64,000 nt of DNA from Actinobacteria bacterium HGW-Actinobacteria-2 (GCA_002841335.1 PHEY01000002.1:62001-126000); one strand, 5' to 3'. Shown: positions 37,196 to 49,647, counted from the stretch's first letter. Notes: generated by a model from the sequence alone, not told the origin. Numbers and translations are program-made.

Positions 37196-38334
37196 TGAAC
37201 TGCCGCGGCCCACTTGTCGCCGAGCAACTTGCCGGCAGCATCACTCTGGGCGGCGGTGGGAACCACCGACTTCTCCGGCGCGGCCGGCAGAGCGGCGGCC
37301 AGCGTCTTGTCGATGGTGCCGGCCTTGGTCATGGCTTCCATCCGAACCGGACGGGCGCCGCCCTTCAGCCACAGGTTCTGCACCTGATCGGAGTACAGGA
37401 ACTCCTCCCACAGCCGGGCAGCGGCCGGGTGAGCGGCGTCCTTGTTGATCGCCTGGTTGTAGTAGGCGGCGTAGCCGGTGCCCGGCAGGATGGTCACCTT
37501 CCAGCTGGCCTTGTCCTTGGTGTGGGCAGCGTTGAGGTAGTCCCAGTCGAAGACCACGGGGGTCTCACCGCTCTTCACGGTGGCGCTGGTCACGTCCACC
37601 TTGAGCAGGTTGCCGGCCGACTTCAGCTTGCCGAAGAAGTCGATGCCCGGGGTGAAGTCGTCCAAGGTCCCGCCGTTCTGGACGGTGGCCAGCCCGACCG
37701 CAGCGAACGCGGCACCGGCCTGGGTCGGATCACCGTTCAGCGCGACCGCACCCTTGTACTGGCTGCCCAGCAGGTCGTTCAGGCCGGCGGGTGCGGGGTA
37801 CTTGGCCGAGTCGTAGCCGATCGACATGTAGCCGCCGTAGTCGCCGGTGTACAGGCCCGAGTCGTCCTTCAGGTTGGCCGGGATCTCGTCCCAAGCAGCG
37901 ACCTTGTAGGGGGCGAACATCGCGGTGTTCTGGCGGGTCACGGTCAGCCCGAGGTCGAAGACATCCGGTGCGGTGTCCAGGCCCGCGTTGGTCTTGGCGG
38001 CCTGGATCTCCTCCGCGCTGGAGGCGTCCGGGGACTGCTCGTTGATCTTGATTTCCGGGTAGGTCTTGGCGAACAGGTCCAGGATCTCGCCGTAGTTGGC
38101 CCAGTCGCGCGGCAACGCGATCACGTTGAGCGCACCTTCGGCCTTCGCGGCCGCTTCCAGCTGGGCCTTGGTACCGAAGTCGGCCAGGCTGGTCGCGGTG
38201 GCGGCCTTGACGCCGCTCGCGCTCGACGGACCCGCAGCCGGCGTGCCCGCGCACGCGGTCATGGCCAGCGCCGAGGTGACGGTGATCGCAACTCCCGCGA
38301 TCACCCGCCGCCCAATAGTGGACAGCATCTGCAT
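37192..38334 (-). CDS. ABC transporter substrate-binding lipoprotein
   Basis: TVTSALAMTACAG lipobox; EGALNVIALPRDWANYGEILDLFAKTYPEIKINEQSPDASSAEEIQA. Confidence 0.9.
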   Translation of the reverse strand: MQMLSTIGRRVIAGVAITVTSALAMTACAGTPAAGPSSASGVKAATATSLADFGTKAQLEAAAKAEGALNVIALPRDWANYGEILDLFAKTYPEIKINEQSPDASSAEEIQAAKTNAGLDTAPDVFDLGLTVTRQNTAMFAPYKVAAWDEIPANLKDDSGLYTGDYGGYMSIGYDSAKYPAPAGLNDLLGSQYKGAVALNGDPTQAGAAFAAVGLATVQNGGTLDDFTPGIDFFGKLKSAGNLLKVDVTSATVKSGETPVVFDWDYLNAAHTKDKASWKVTILPGTGYAAYYNQAINKDAAHPAAARLWEEFLYSDQVQNLWLKGGARPVRMEAMTKAGTIDKTLAAALPAAPEKSVVPTAAQSDAAGKLLGDKWAAAVQ

Positions 38335-38471
38335 GTCGTTCCCCTTCGATAGTGGCCGACGGGTTCCGGCGAATCCGCACGGGTCGGCATATCGGAGGGT
38401 AGGGATGGCAAAAGACGCATTGGGATACCGGCGGGTGAACCGACGGTGGCGGCCAGATGTCACTTTGGGAT

Positions 38472-38632
38472 GGGTCTCGACCCTGCGACAAGCTGAGGGA
38501 GCTTCGACTCCCTCGCTGCTCAACCAGCAAGGGAGTGTCCACGCCGCTGGTTGAGCAGGCCGCGGAGCGGCCGTGTCGAGACCTTCAGGCCCAGCGAGTG
38601 GTTCGACGCGCTCAGCTGCTCAACCAGCGGGA
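38472..38632. repeat. Interspersed repeat cluster with inverted arms (GCTGGTTGAGCAG / TCGAGACC type)
   Basis: GCTGCTCAACCAGC at 38515-38528 and again within 38614-38630; inverted GCTGGTTGAGCAG at 38546-38558; GGTCTCGA 38473-38480 and TCGAGACC 38576-38583. Confidence 0.7.
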
Positions 38633-38639
38633 GGGAAGC

Positions 38640-39980
38640 TCAGATGCCGACATCCTCCAACATCTCGGTGACCAAGGCGGCGATCGGTGACCGCTCCGAG
38701 CGGGTCAGGGTGACGTGAGCGAACAACGGGTTGCCCTTCAACCGTTCGACCACGGCGACCACGCCGTCGTGGCGTCCGACCCGAAGGTTGTCGCGCTGGG
38801 CGACGTCATGGGTGAGCACCACGCGGGAGTTCTGGCCGATCCGGCTCAACACGGTGAGCAGCACGTTGCGCTCCAACGACTGGGCTTCGTCGACGATCAC
38901 GAAGGCGTCGTGCAGCGAGCGTCCGCGGATGTGAGTCAGCGGCAGCACTTCGAGCATCTCCTGGGCGATCACCTCGTCGATCACGTTCTTGCTAGTGACC
39001 GAACTGAGCGTGTCGAAGACCGCCTGACCCCACGGGTTCATCTTCTCGGTCTCGCTGCCCGGCAGATAGCCGAGTTCCTGGCCGCCCACCGCGTACAACG
39101 GACGGAAGACGATCACCTTGGAGAACAGGCGCCGTTCCAGCACCGCTTCCAGGCCGGCGCACAGCGCCAGCGCCGATTTGCCCGTGCCGGCGCGACCGCC
39201 CAAGGAGATGATTCCGACCTCCGGGTCGAGCAGCAGGTCGAGCGCGATCCGCTGCTCGGCGGAACGTCCGTGGATGCCGAACGCCTCACGATCCTTGATC
39301 AACTTCACCGTGCCATCGGGCATGACCCGCCCCAATGCCGACGATCCGCTGCCGTGCAGGACCACCCCGGTGTGGCAAGGCAGATCGACGGCCTCCGGAA
39401 CCGTGGCGCTGCCGTCGCCGTACATCATCTCGATGCTGGCATCGGTGACGTCGAGCTCGACCATCCCCGTCCAACCGGAATCGGGAGTGAGCTCGTTGCG
39501 GTACTCCTCGGCGGCAAGTCCGACCGCGGACGCCTTCACCCGCATCGGCAGGTCCTTGCTCACCACGACGACGTCCTCACCCTCGGCGCGGTAGTTCAGC
39601 GCGACCGCGAGGATGCGGGAGTCGTTGTCACCGAGGCGGAAGCCCGGAGGCAGCACCTCGGGATCGGTGTGATTGAGCTCCACCCGCAAGGAGCCCTCGG
39701 ACTCATTCACCGGGATGGGTGCGTCGAGGCGTCCGTACTTGACTCGCAGGTCGTCCAGGAACCGCAGAGCCGTCCGGGCGAAGTAGCCCAGTTCGGGATG
39801 GTGACGCTTGGCTTCCAACTCGGTGATGACGACCACCGGCACGACCACGGAATGCTCGGCGAACTTGCGCAGCGCGTGGGGATCGCTGAGCAACACCGAG
39901 GTGTCGATCACGTAGGTCTTCAATGCCACTGCGGAATCGCGGGTCCCGGCAAAGACGGTCCGGGTAGAGGTGCGCGGCAT
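38640..39980 (-). CDS. PhoH-family protein with N-terminal PIN domain
   Basis: [45 protein letters not shown] (PIN); [57 protein letters not shown] (PhoH). Confidence 0.93.
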   Translation of the reverse strand: MPRTSTRTVFAGTRDSAVALKTYVIDTSVLLSDPHALRKFAEHSVVVPVVVITELEAKRHHPELGYFARTALRFLDDLRVKYGRLDAPIPVNESEGSLRVELNHTDPEVLPPGFRLGDNDSRILAVALNYRAEGEDVVVVSKDLPMRVKASAVGLAAEEYRNELTPDSGWTGMVELDVTDASIEMMYGDGSATVPEAVDLPCHTGVVLHGSGSSALGRVMPDGTVKLIKDREAFGIHGRSAEQRIALDLLLDPEVGIISLGGRAGTGKSALALCAGLEAVLERRLFSKVIVFRPLYAVGGQELGYLPGSETEKMNPWGQAVFDTLSSVTSKNVIDEVIAQEMLEVLPLTHIRGRSLHDAFVIVDEAQSLERNVLLTVLSRIGQNSRVVLTHDVAQRDNLRVGRHDGVVAVVERLKGNPLFAHVTLTRSERSPIAALVTEMLEDVGI

Positions 39981-40285
39981 GTCGATCCTTGTCCGAGCCG
40001 CACGTTCGCCCACGTCCGGCTCACTAGCAGTTTCAGCCGGAGGGGCAGGGCCTGAGCGCAGGCCTGCGGGTCTCGCTCCTTCGAGCAGGACGACGCATTG
40101 GGTACCTCTCGACGACCCGGCGAGGCACCGGATCGTGGTTCGAGCCTAAGCTCGCCGCCGAACATCACCTGGCCACGACACGCGGGCCGATATGTGCTGT
40201 TCATGTCGGCGTGCGGCTTCCCTCACGATGTGGCGACCCAACGATGAGTTGGGGTGCCAGGATGGTTTCAGGAGAAGGGACCGAC

Positions 40286-42217
40286 ATGCGCCGCCACGTA
40301 TGGACCGCCGCCGTCACCGCTGGCCTGCTCTTGTTCGGGCTACCGGCGCCGTTGGCTCATGCCGACGGTCAGGCGGACCCAGGCCAGACCACCATTGTGG
40401 TGACCGTCGAGCCTCATCAAGGCGATCCGGCCGCTGCGGCCAGCGACGCGATCACCGAGGTCGGGGGCGAGGTGACCAAGGTGGTGCCGATCACCGACAC
40501 GACGGTGGCGGTCACCGTCGATGCCACCACCAGTCAGGCCGAGCAGCTGGGCGAGGCGGCCGAAACACAGGACGGGGTGGTCGCTGCGGAGCCGTCCCGC
40601 AAGGTCTACCCCACGTCGACCGACGACACGCTCTATGACTATCTGTGGGATCTGAACAACGGTGCCGACAGCACCTACGGCGTCAATGCCGAGGACGCCT
40701 GGCCGACGTCCACCGGCACGGGTGTGGTGGTCGGCGTGATCGACACCGGTATCACCGCCCACCCTGATCTGACGGCTTCCAGTTCGGCCATCGTCGGTGG
40801 CAATGTGGTCGCCGGCTACGACTTCATCACCAGCCCGACCAGCGCCGGGGACGGCGGTGGGTGGGACGACGACCCCACCGACGAGGGCGACTACCACACC
40901 GAGAATGGCACCCCGGTCGACTCCTCCTGGCATGGCACCCATGTCAGCGGGACGATCGCCGCGATCGCCAACAATGGTCGAGACATCGCCGGGGTCGCCC
41001 CGGACGCCGAGGTGCAGCCCATCCGTGTGCTGGGGCGTGACGGCGGCAGCGACTACGACGTCGCCGCAGCAATCACCTGGGGTGCGGGTCTCCATGTTGA
41101 TGGCGTTCCCGACAACCCCACACCAGCCGCGGTGCTGAACCTCTCCCTCGGTGGGGGCGGCGTCTGCCCAACCAGCATCCAGACCGCCATCGATGGCGCC
41201 GTCGCGGCCGGCACGATCGTGGTGGTGGCCGCCGGCAATGACGGCTCCCCGCTGAGCACGACCTTCCCCGCCAACTGTGACCACGTGGTCAACGTGGTCG
41301 CTACCGGTCACGACGGGACTCGATCCTGGTACAGCAACTACGGCACCGCCTCGGTGCCGGCGACCGTGTCGGCCCCCGGTGGGTCGGCGTCCAGCGGGAG
41401 CGACGGGGACTACCGGCATTGGATCTGGTCGACCTGGAACAGCGGAACCACCACGGGGGGCAGTCCCACCTACACCGGCATGATCGGCACGTCCATGGCT
41501 GCGCCACACGTTGCCGGAGTGGCCGCCCTGGTCAAAGCCGCCGACTCCGGTCTCACGGTTGCCGAAGTCACCGACATCCTCACCAGCACCGCGAAGGCGT
41601 CCGCGGGCTGCTCGACGACCGAGTGCGGCGCGGGCATTGTGGACGCGGCCGCGGCTGTGGCCGCTGCCGGGCACGTCCCTTCGCCACCACCCTCGGTCGC
41701 GCCCACCCTCGAATCGCTGGCCATCAGCGGATCGCCGATCGTCGGTTCGACGCTGACCGCCTCGGCTTCGGTGACTCCGAGCGATGCGAGCCTGGCCTGG
41801 CAGTGGACGATCAGCGGCTCGGTCGTCTCCACCAGCTCCAGCTACACCCCAGTCTCTGCCGACGTGGGCCAGGACGTGGTCGTGCAGGCCGTGGCCAGCC
41901 ACGACGGCCACAGCGTCAGCCAGACCGCGAGCGTCCGCATCAGTTCGGCAGCGCTGTCCCTGGTCTCCCGTCCGAAGGCGACCGGGACCTTCCGGGTGGG
42001 CCACAAGGTCAAGGCCAGCAAGGGCAGTTGGAGCCCGACTCCGGCCACCTATCACTACCAGTGGTACCGCAGCGGAAAGAAGATCTCGAAGGCCACCAAG
42101 TCGACCTACAAACTCACCCGGTCGGACCGGAAGAAGAAGATCACCGTCAAGGTCACCGTCACTCTGCCGGGATACCTCACCGCCAGTGCCACCTCGTCCA
42201 GCCACAAAGTGAAGTAG
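40286..42217 (+). CDS. Secreted S8 (subtilisin-like) serine peptidase with propeptide and C-terminal Ig-like/basic domain
   Basis: Signal peptide; propeptide-like region; GVVVGVIDTGITAHPDL (Asp), DSSWHGTHVSGTIAAI (His), GTSMAAPHVAGVAALV (Ser). Confidence 0.92.
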   Translation: MRRHVWTAAVTAGLLLFGLPAPLAHADGQADPGQTTIVVTVEPHQGDPAAAASDAITEVGGEVTKVVPITDTTVAVTVDATTSQAEQLGEAAETQDGVVAAEPSRKVYPTSTDDTLYDYLWDLNNGADSTYGVNAEDAWPTSTGTGVVVGVIDTGITAHPDLTASSSAIVGGNVVAGYDFITSPTSAGDGGGWDDDPTDEGDYHTENGTPVDSSWHGTHVSGTIAAIANNGRDIAGVAPDAEVQPIRVLGRDGGSDYDVAAAITWGAGLHVDGVPDNPTPAAVLNLSLGGGGVCPTSIQTAIDGAVAAGTIVVVAAGNDGSPLSTTFPANCDHVVNVVATGHDGTRSWYSNYGTASVPATVSAPGGSASSGSDGDYRHWIWSTWNSGTTTGGSPTYTGMIGTSMAAPHVAGVAALVKAADSGLTVAEVTDILTSTAKASAGCSTTECGAGIVDAAAAVAAAGHVPSPPPSVAPTLESLAISGSPIVGSTLTASASVTPSDASLAWQWTISGSVVSTSSSYTPVSADVGQDVVVQAVASHDGHSVSQTASVRISSAALSLVSRPKATGTFRVGHKVKASKGSWSPTPATYHYQWYRSGKKISKATKSTYKLTRSDRKKKITVKVTVTLPGYLTASATSSSHKVK

Positions 42218-42300
42218 CCGCTGTGTCCCCGCGGATGTGAGCGTGGGTCGGCGGTCCGGCATGCAAGAATCTCGCGACGGATCTTCTGCGGGGACTTCTC

Positions 42301-43905
42301 ATGAGCTGGTTTCGATGGTCGGCATCGACCGTCGCTGTCGCCGTGATCTGGGTCGGATCGGCATTGCCCGCTCACGCAATCACAATCAACGACTGGAACA
42401 TCACCGCTACGGGGGTTGATGCGCAGGCAGCCTGGAAGACGAGCCGCGGCGCCGGCACCGTCGTCGGCGTCATCGACACCGGCATCAGCCCACATCTCGA
42501 TTTCACCGATTCGACCACCGATCTGATCGGCGGCAATGCGCTGCCTGGCTACGACTTCATCTCGCGCAGCGACCTCACCGGCGATGGTGACGGCTGGGAC
42601 GCCAACCCCACTGACGAGATGAAGACCACGAACGGCGACGGCCCGGTGATTCCCGGCTGGCATGGGCTGCACGTTGCCGGCACCGTCGCCGCGCTCGACA
42701 ACGGCTTCGGAGTCACCGGGGTCGCACCCGAGGCGAAAGTGGTGCCGATCCGCCTGGTCGGAATGCAGGGCGGCGTCGACACCGCCAACATGGACGAAGC
42801 GATCCGCTGGGGTGCCGGATTGGGCGTCGAGGGAGCGCCGTCCAGTCGGACCCCCGCCGATGTACTCAACCTGTCCATCGCCGTGGAGGGCGCCTGCCCT
42901 TCTGCTGTTCAGGAAGCTATTGACGCAGCAACCGCACAGGGAGTGGCGGTCGTGGTCGCCGCCGGGAACACCTGGGACGCCAAGACCACCGGCAAACGTG
43001 ATCTGATCAGCGGCTTCTTTCCGGGGAACTGTCGGGGCGTCATCACCGTGACGGCGTCGGACCACCTCGCAGGCCTCACCGACTACAGCAACATCGGCGA
43101 CCCCACGGTGCCGGCGACCATCTCCGCACCCGGGGACGTGATGTCGACCTGCAACTCCGGCGATCCGTACTGCAAGGACGGTTATGCCGTCTCGAGCGGT
43201 ACGTCAATGTCTGCCCCGCATGTTGCCGCGGTGATTGCCTTGTTGCGCTCCGCGCAGCCGTACCTCACCGTGAGTCAACTGACCGAGGCGATCACGAGTT
43301 CGGCGACACCATTTGCCCAGGCCACGCAGAACTCGCCGTGCACCACCGGTGAGGTCTGCGGAGCAGGGATCCTCAACGCTGCCGCCGCACTGACCTACGC
43401 CGGGACCCACTTCAGCCCACCGACGCCCGCGGAGACTCCCAACGCCGACCCGTCCCCCACCCCGACCCCGACACCGGGCGACACACCCACGCCGTCCCCC
43501 ACACCGACACCCGGCGAAACCGAGACCTCGCCGGCACCCGCGCCGGTGCCGGATCCATTGCCGGCACCTTCACCGGTCAGCGGGCCGAACCCCAGTGTCG
43601 GAAGCGAGAACCCCCCGCCTATCCCGGCGCCGCAGCCACCAATTGAGCTGCTCTCCCGACCGAAGGCGACGGGGACGTTTCGCGTGGGCCACAAGGTGAA
43701 GGCCAGCGATGGCATCTGGAGCCCCACACCCGCGAGGGTCAGCTTCCAGTGGTACCGCGGTGACAAGAAGATCCCGAAGGCCACCAAGGCCAGCTATCGA
43801 CTCACTCGCTCAGATCGACGCAAGAAGATCAGCGTCATGGTCACAGTCAGACGCAGCGGGTACCCCACCGCTCGCGCCACCTCGTCCAGCCACAAAGTGA
43901 AGTAG
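42301..43905 (+). CDS. Secreted S8 serine peptidase paralog without obvious propeptide, Pro/Thr linker
   Basis: Signal peptide MSWFRWSASTVAVAVIWVGSALPAHA; GVIDTGISPHLDF, WHGLHVAGTVAAL, GTSMSAPHVAAVIALL; PTPTPGDTPTPSPTPTPGE linker; same C-terminal domain as neighbour. Confidence 0.9.
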   Translation: MSWFRWSASTVAVAVIWVGSALPAHAITINDWNITATGVDAQAAWKTSRGAGTVVGVIDTGISPHLDFTDSTTDLIGGNALPGYDFISRSDLTGDGDGWDANPTDEMKTTNGDGPVIPGWHGLHVAGTVAALDNGFGVTGVAPEAKVVPIRLVGMQGGVDTANMDEAIRWGAGLGVEGAPSSRTPADVLNLSIAVEGACPSAVQEAIDAATAQGVAVVVAAGNTWDAKTTGKRDLISGFFPGNCRGVITVTASDHLAGLTDYSNIGDPTVPATISAPGDVMSTCNSGDPYCKDGYAVSSGTSMSAPHVAAVIALLRSAQPYLTVSQLTEAITSSATPFAQATQNSPCTTGEVCGAGILNAAAALTYAGTHFSPPTPAETPNADPSPTPTPTPGDTPTPSPTPTPGETETSPAPAPVPDPLPAPSPVSGPNPSVGSENPPPIPAPQPPIELLSRPKATGTFRVGHKVKASDGIWSPTPARVSFQWYRGDKKIPKATKASYRLTRSDRRKKISVMVTVRRSGYPTARATSSSHKVK

Positions 43906-43913
43906 CGGCAGGC

Positions 43914-44723
43914 TCAGCGGCCGAAGCGGCGTTCCCGCTGGGCGTAGGAACGCAGTGCCCGGACGAAGTCGATCTTGCGGAAGTCGGGCCACAGAGCCTC
44001 ACAGAAGTAGAACTCGCTGTGCGCCGACTGCCAGATCAAGAAGCCGGAGAGCCGCTGTTCGCCGCTGGTGCGAATGATCAGGTCGGGGTCGGGTTGCCCG
44101 GCGGTGTAGAGGTGTTCGGAGATGTCGTCGATCTCCAGGCTGTCGGCCAGTTCGGCGAGGTTGGTTCCCTTGGATGCCTCACTGGCCAGCAGCGAGCGGA
44201 CCGCATCGCGAAGTTCGTGGCGTCCCCCGTAGGCGATCGCGACGTTCACATGGCAGCCGGTGTTGGCCGCAGTGGCTTGCTCGGCTTCCCGCAGGCTAGC
44301 GGTGAGATTGGCCGGCAGCAGGTTCAGGTCACCGACGACCTGTACGCGGTAGTTGTCGGCCACCGTCAGGTCGGTGACCAGCCCGCGGATCACCTCCAGC
44401 AGCGGGGCGATCTCGGCCTCCTCCGCCCGACGCAGGTTGTCGGTGGACAGCACCCACAAGGTCACCAGCGGGATACCCAGCTGCGCGCACCAGCCGACGA
44501 ACTCCATCAACTTGTCGGCTCCGGCCTGGTAGCCCACCACCAACGGACGCCCCGGCGCATTCGTGCGCGCCCAGCGGCGGTTTCCATCCGCGAGGACGGC
44601 CACGTGCCGAGGCAGCGCGGACGGATCGAGGTTCACCAAGAGGCGTCGCTCGTAGTAGCGGTACAGCAAATCCCAGGACTGCACCCGGTCGGCCAATCCT
44701 CTGGCCCACCCCTCGATCGCCAT
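43914..44723 (-). CDS. Isoprenyl (cis-prenyl) transferase, UppS family
   Basis: HVAVLADGNRRWARTNAPGRPLVVGYQAGADKLMEFVGWCAQLGIPLVTLWVLSTDNLRR...DLIIRTSGEQRLSGFLIWQSAHSEFYFCEALWPDF. Confidence 0.94.
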   Translation of the reverse strand: MAIEGWARGLADRVQSWDLLYRYYERRLLVNLDPSALPRHVAVLADGNRRWARTNAPGRPLVVGYQAGADKLMEFVGWCAQLGIPLVTLWVLSTDNLRRAEEAEIAPLLEVIRGLVTDLTVADNYRVQVVGDLNLLPANLTASLREAEQATAANTGCHVNVAIAYGGRHELRDAVRSLLASEASKGTNLAELADSLEIDDISEHLYTAGQPDPDLIIRTSGEQRLSGFLIWQSAHSEFYFCEALWPDFRKIDFVRALRSYAQRERRFGR

Positions 44724-44811
44724 GTCGAAACCCTACCGCTCCACCACAGCGCGGCGAGTAGCGACAACGACGCAAGTACCCGAGGAGCTTGAAGGACTTG
44801 CGCCCATCGCA

Positions 44812-44844
44812 ACCTACGCTAAGGTAAGTTACGCAACCGTAGGT
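44812..44844. promoter_or_regulatory. Inverted repeat upstream of hemolysin III-like gene
   Basis: ACCTACG (44812-44818) / CGTAGGT (44838-44844) with an internal GTTACG; ~10 nt upstream of the gene. Confidence 0.45.
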
Positions 44845-44854
44845 AGGGAGAAGG

Positions 44855-45517
44855 ATGACAATGACCCAGGTCCGGTCGGATGCCGACATCGCCGAAGCCA
44901 AGCCACGACTGCGCGGCTGGCTCCACCTCGGCGCGACCCCCCTGGCCATCATCGGCGGCGTTCTCCTGATCGCACTGTCCCCCACGATCGCCGGCAAGAT
45001 CGGGGCCGCCATCTGGCTGGCCGGCGCGGTGCTGCTCTTCGGGACCAGCGCGACCTACCATCTGGGCAACTGGGGTCCCACGGCCAGAGACGTGCTCCGA
45101 CGCTGGGACCACTCCAACATCTTCGCGTTCATCGCAGCCACCTACACCCCGATCGCGATCGCGCTGCTGCCCGACCCGACCGTCATGCTGGTGCTGATCT
45201 GGTCGATCGCGGTCGCCGGCATGGCCGTCCAGATCGCCTGGCCGACCGCACCGCGGTGGCTCAACGTGGCCTGCTATCTCGGCATGGGCTGGGCCGGCGT
45301 GGGCTGGCTGCCGGCCTTCTGGACCCTCGGCGGCCCCGCCGTGGTCATCCTGATCCTGCTGGGCGGGGTGGCCTACAGCCTGGGCGCGGTGGTGTACGCC
45401 CGCAAGTGGCCCAACCCGTCACCGACGTGGTTCGGCTTCCACGAGATCTTCCACGCCTTCACGGTGATCGCGGCCGGGTGCCATTTCGCGGCGATCACCG
45501 TCGCCATCTTCGCCTAG
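44855..45517 (+). CDS. Hemolysin III family (PAQR-like) membrane protein
   Basis: RGWLHLGATPLAIIGGVLL, SATYHLGNWGPTARDVLRRWDHSNIFAFIAATYTPIA, WFGFHEIFHAFTVIAAGCHFAAI. Confidence 0.92.
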   Translation: MTMTQVRSDADIAEAKPRLRGWLHLGATPLAIIGGVLLIALSPTIAGKIGAAIWLAGAVLLFGTSATYHLGNWGPTARDVLRRWDHSNIFAFIAATYTPIAIALLPDPTVMLVLIWSIAVAGMAVQIAWPTAPRWLNVACYLGMGWAGVGWLPAFWTLGGPAVVILILLGGVAYSLGAVVYARKWPNPSPTWFGFHEIFHAFTVIAAGCHFAAITVAIFA

Positions 45518-45628
45518 CGCTCGCCGACGTCCAGCCCTCGCGCCGACACCCCTGGCCCTGAAGAGGGGCTAGAGACCAACAACGCGGGCCCTCGGCGCCA
45601 TGGGTGGTGCGGTACGAGCGGGTGCGCC

Positions 45629-47716
<2,088 letters not shown>

Positions 47717-47753
47717 GCCGGTCAGCTTAGGCGGCAGCGGACGGATCGGTCGG

Positions 47754-48665
47754 TCATGATCTATCAGCCCGAGTCAGCCAGGCACCTAGCGGCTGACCTG
47801 GTATCACCCCGGCGAACAGGTCGACCTCAGGCAGGTTCACCGACACCCGACTGCGCACCAGTTGGTAGTCCTCGCTGGGATGAGCAGCCTGCTGGATCTC
47901 CAGCGGCACCGCGAACCAGCGGCCGTCGGGGTCGATCTGGGTGGCGTGCGCGCGCAGCGCGTCGTTGCGCACCCCGAAGTACTCCGCGCACGGCACCCGC
48001 GTGGTGATCCGGGCGCGATCCTCGTCGGTCTCCTCCCAGCCGGCCAGCATGTCGGTGTACGGGCTCTCCAGCCCGGCCGAATGCATGGCGCGATCGAGCG
48101 CAGCGAAGCGTCCGCGGTGCAGGGTGATGTCGTAGTAGACCTTGGTCACCAGCCACACCGGACCGTGCTCGGGCCAGGCGTCGGGGTCGGCGGCCGCATC
48201 GACCGCGGCCATGGTGATCTTGTGGGTCATGATGTGGTCGGGATGCGGGTAGCCGCCGTTCTCGTCATAGGTGGTGACCACCTGGGGACGGAACTCGCGG
48301 ATCACCTTCACCAGCCGTCCGGCGGCCTGGGAGACGTCCTGGGCGGCGAAGGAATCGGGGTCGACGTCCGGGCCCATGCCGGAATCGATGAAACCCAGCC
48401 AGGTCTGCTCGATGTCGAGGATCTTCGCCGCAGCCGCCATTTCTTCGCGGCGCAACTCGGGCAATCGGGATTGGTTCTCCGGGCTTTCCATCTTCGGGTT
48501 GAGGATGTCCCCGCGTTCCCCGCCGGTACAGGTTGCCACCAGCACTTTCACCCCACGGCGCCGGTAGTACGCAGTCGTCGCCGCGCCCTTGCTCGACTCG
48601 TCGTCGGGATGGGCGTGGACGTGTAGCAAGCGCAGGTCGTCGCTCGGATTCGGCATGGTCATCAT
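47754..48665 (-). CDS. mca: Mycothiol conjugate amidase Mca
   Basis: LRLLHVHAHPDDESSKGAATTAYYRRRGVKVLVATCTGGERGDILNPKM; RPQVVTTYDENGGYPHPDHIMTHKI. Confidence 0.93.
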   Translation of the reverse strand: MMTMPNPSDDLRLLHVHAHPDDESSKGAATTAYYRRRGVKVLVATCTGGERGDILNPKMESPENQSRLPELRREEMAAAAKILDIEQTWLGFIDSGMGPDVDPDSFAAQDVSQAAGRLVKVIREFRPQVVTTYDENGGYPHPDHIMTHKITMAAVDAAADPDAWPEHGPVWLVTKVYYDITLHRGRFAALDRAMHSAGLESPYTDMLAGWEETDEDRARITTRVPCAEYFGVRNDALRAHATQIDPDGRWFAVPLEIQQAAHPSEDYQLVRSRVSVNLPEVDLFAGVIPGQPLGAWLTRADRS

Positions 48666-48747
48666 TGTGGTCAACCGTCCAGCCCTTGGCCTGATTCCCG
48701 CGCCGCGCTTTCTGGCTCGCCGCCCTGGTGAGCTAGATTTGCCGATT

Positions 48748-49248
48748 ATGACCGGACAGACCACCTGGCTTACCCAAGAGGCCTACGACCGACTCAGTGA
48801 AGAACTCGCCTATCTCAAGGGCGAGGGACGACGGCTGATCTCGGCCAAGATTGCTCACGCTCGCGAAGAGGGCGACCTCAGCGAGAACGCCGGCTACCAC
48901 GCCGCGCGCGAGGAGCAGGGCCATCAGGAAGCGCGCATTCGCGTGCTCGCCGCCATGCTTGAGAACGCCGAGGTCGGTGAAGCTCCCGGCGAGGCCGACG
49001 AGGTCACCCCCGGCAGCCTGGTCACCATCTACTACGACGACGACCCCGATGACGACGACACCTTCGTTCTGGGGTCGCGCGAGCTCATGGGGTTGGACGA
49101 TTCGGTCGCCTTGGAAGTGTTCAGCCCGCAGTCACCGCTGGGCGCGGCCGTCCTCGGCGCCAAAGTTGGCGCCACGGTCAGCTACACCGCGCCGAGTGGT
49201 AGTCAGATCGAGGTGACCATCGTCGAGGTCAAGCCCTACACCGGCTAG
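48748..49248 (+). CDS. greA: Transcription elongation factor GreA
   Basis: TWLTQEAYDRLSEELAYLKGEGRRLISAKIAHAREEGDLSENAGYHAAREEQGHQEARI; C-term FKBP-like domain. Confidence 0.94.
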   Translation: MTGQTTWLTQEAYDRLSEELAYLKGEGRRLISAKIAHAREEGDLSENAGYHAAREEQGHQEARIRVLAAMLENAEVGEAPGEADEVTPGSLVTIYYDDDPDDDDTFVLGSRELMGLDDSVALEVFSPQSPLGAAVLGAKVGATVSYTAPSGSQIEVTIVEVKPYTG

Positions 49249-49263
49249 CCCGATCAGGCCTGA

Positions 49264-49647
49264 CTAAGCCAGTTCACTGAGAAGCTCGGCAGCTTCCTGC
49301 GGAGACAGGGCACCGCTGGCGACTTCGGCGAGCACCTGCTCGCGTGACAACACCGCCGGACCAGGCTCGGCCCCACCCAGCCCCAGCTTGGTCAACAGCG
49401 CCGTGAAGCGCGCCCGCGCGGTCGGATAGGACACGCCCAGGTGCTTCTCCACTTCACGGAGATTGCCCCGGGACGCCAGGAAGACCCGCAGCACTTCGGT
49501 CTCGCGTTCGTCCAAGCCGCAGAAGTCGCAGTGCGCGAACTCGCCCACCAACTCCGAACCACAGTTGCGGCACCCGACCCGCGTGGTGATCAGGTCACCG
49601 CCGCAGACCGGGCAGTCCGACGGTGCCTGGTACTTCGGCTGGCTCAC
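49264..49647 (-). CDS. DUF2089 family protein (zinc ribbon plus HTH)
   Basis: CPVCGGDLITTRVGCRNCGSELVGEFAHCDFCGLDERETEVLRVFLASRGNLREVEKHLGVSYPTARARF. Confidence 0.88.
   Translation of the reverse strand: MSQPKYQAPSDCPVCGGDLITTRVGCRNCGSELVGEFAHCDFCGLDERETEVLRVFLASRGNLREVEKHLGVSYPTARARFTALLTKLGLGGAEPGPAVLSREQVLAEVASGALSPQEAAELLSELA

Noticed and set aside
34408-38334. Specific substrate for second ABC transporter
   Set aside because: Components are clear, but the sequence alone does not discriminate polyamine, iron, phosphonate or other substrates.
40340-42262. 640-aa minus-strand ORF
   Set aside because: Antisense to the subtilase gene with intact catalytic motifs; compositional shadow.
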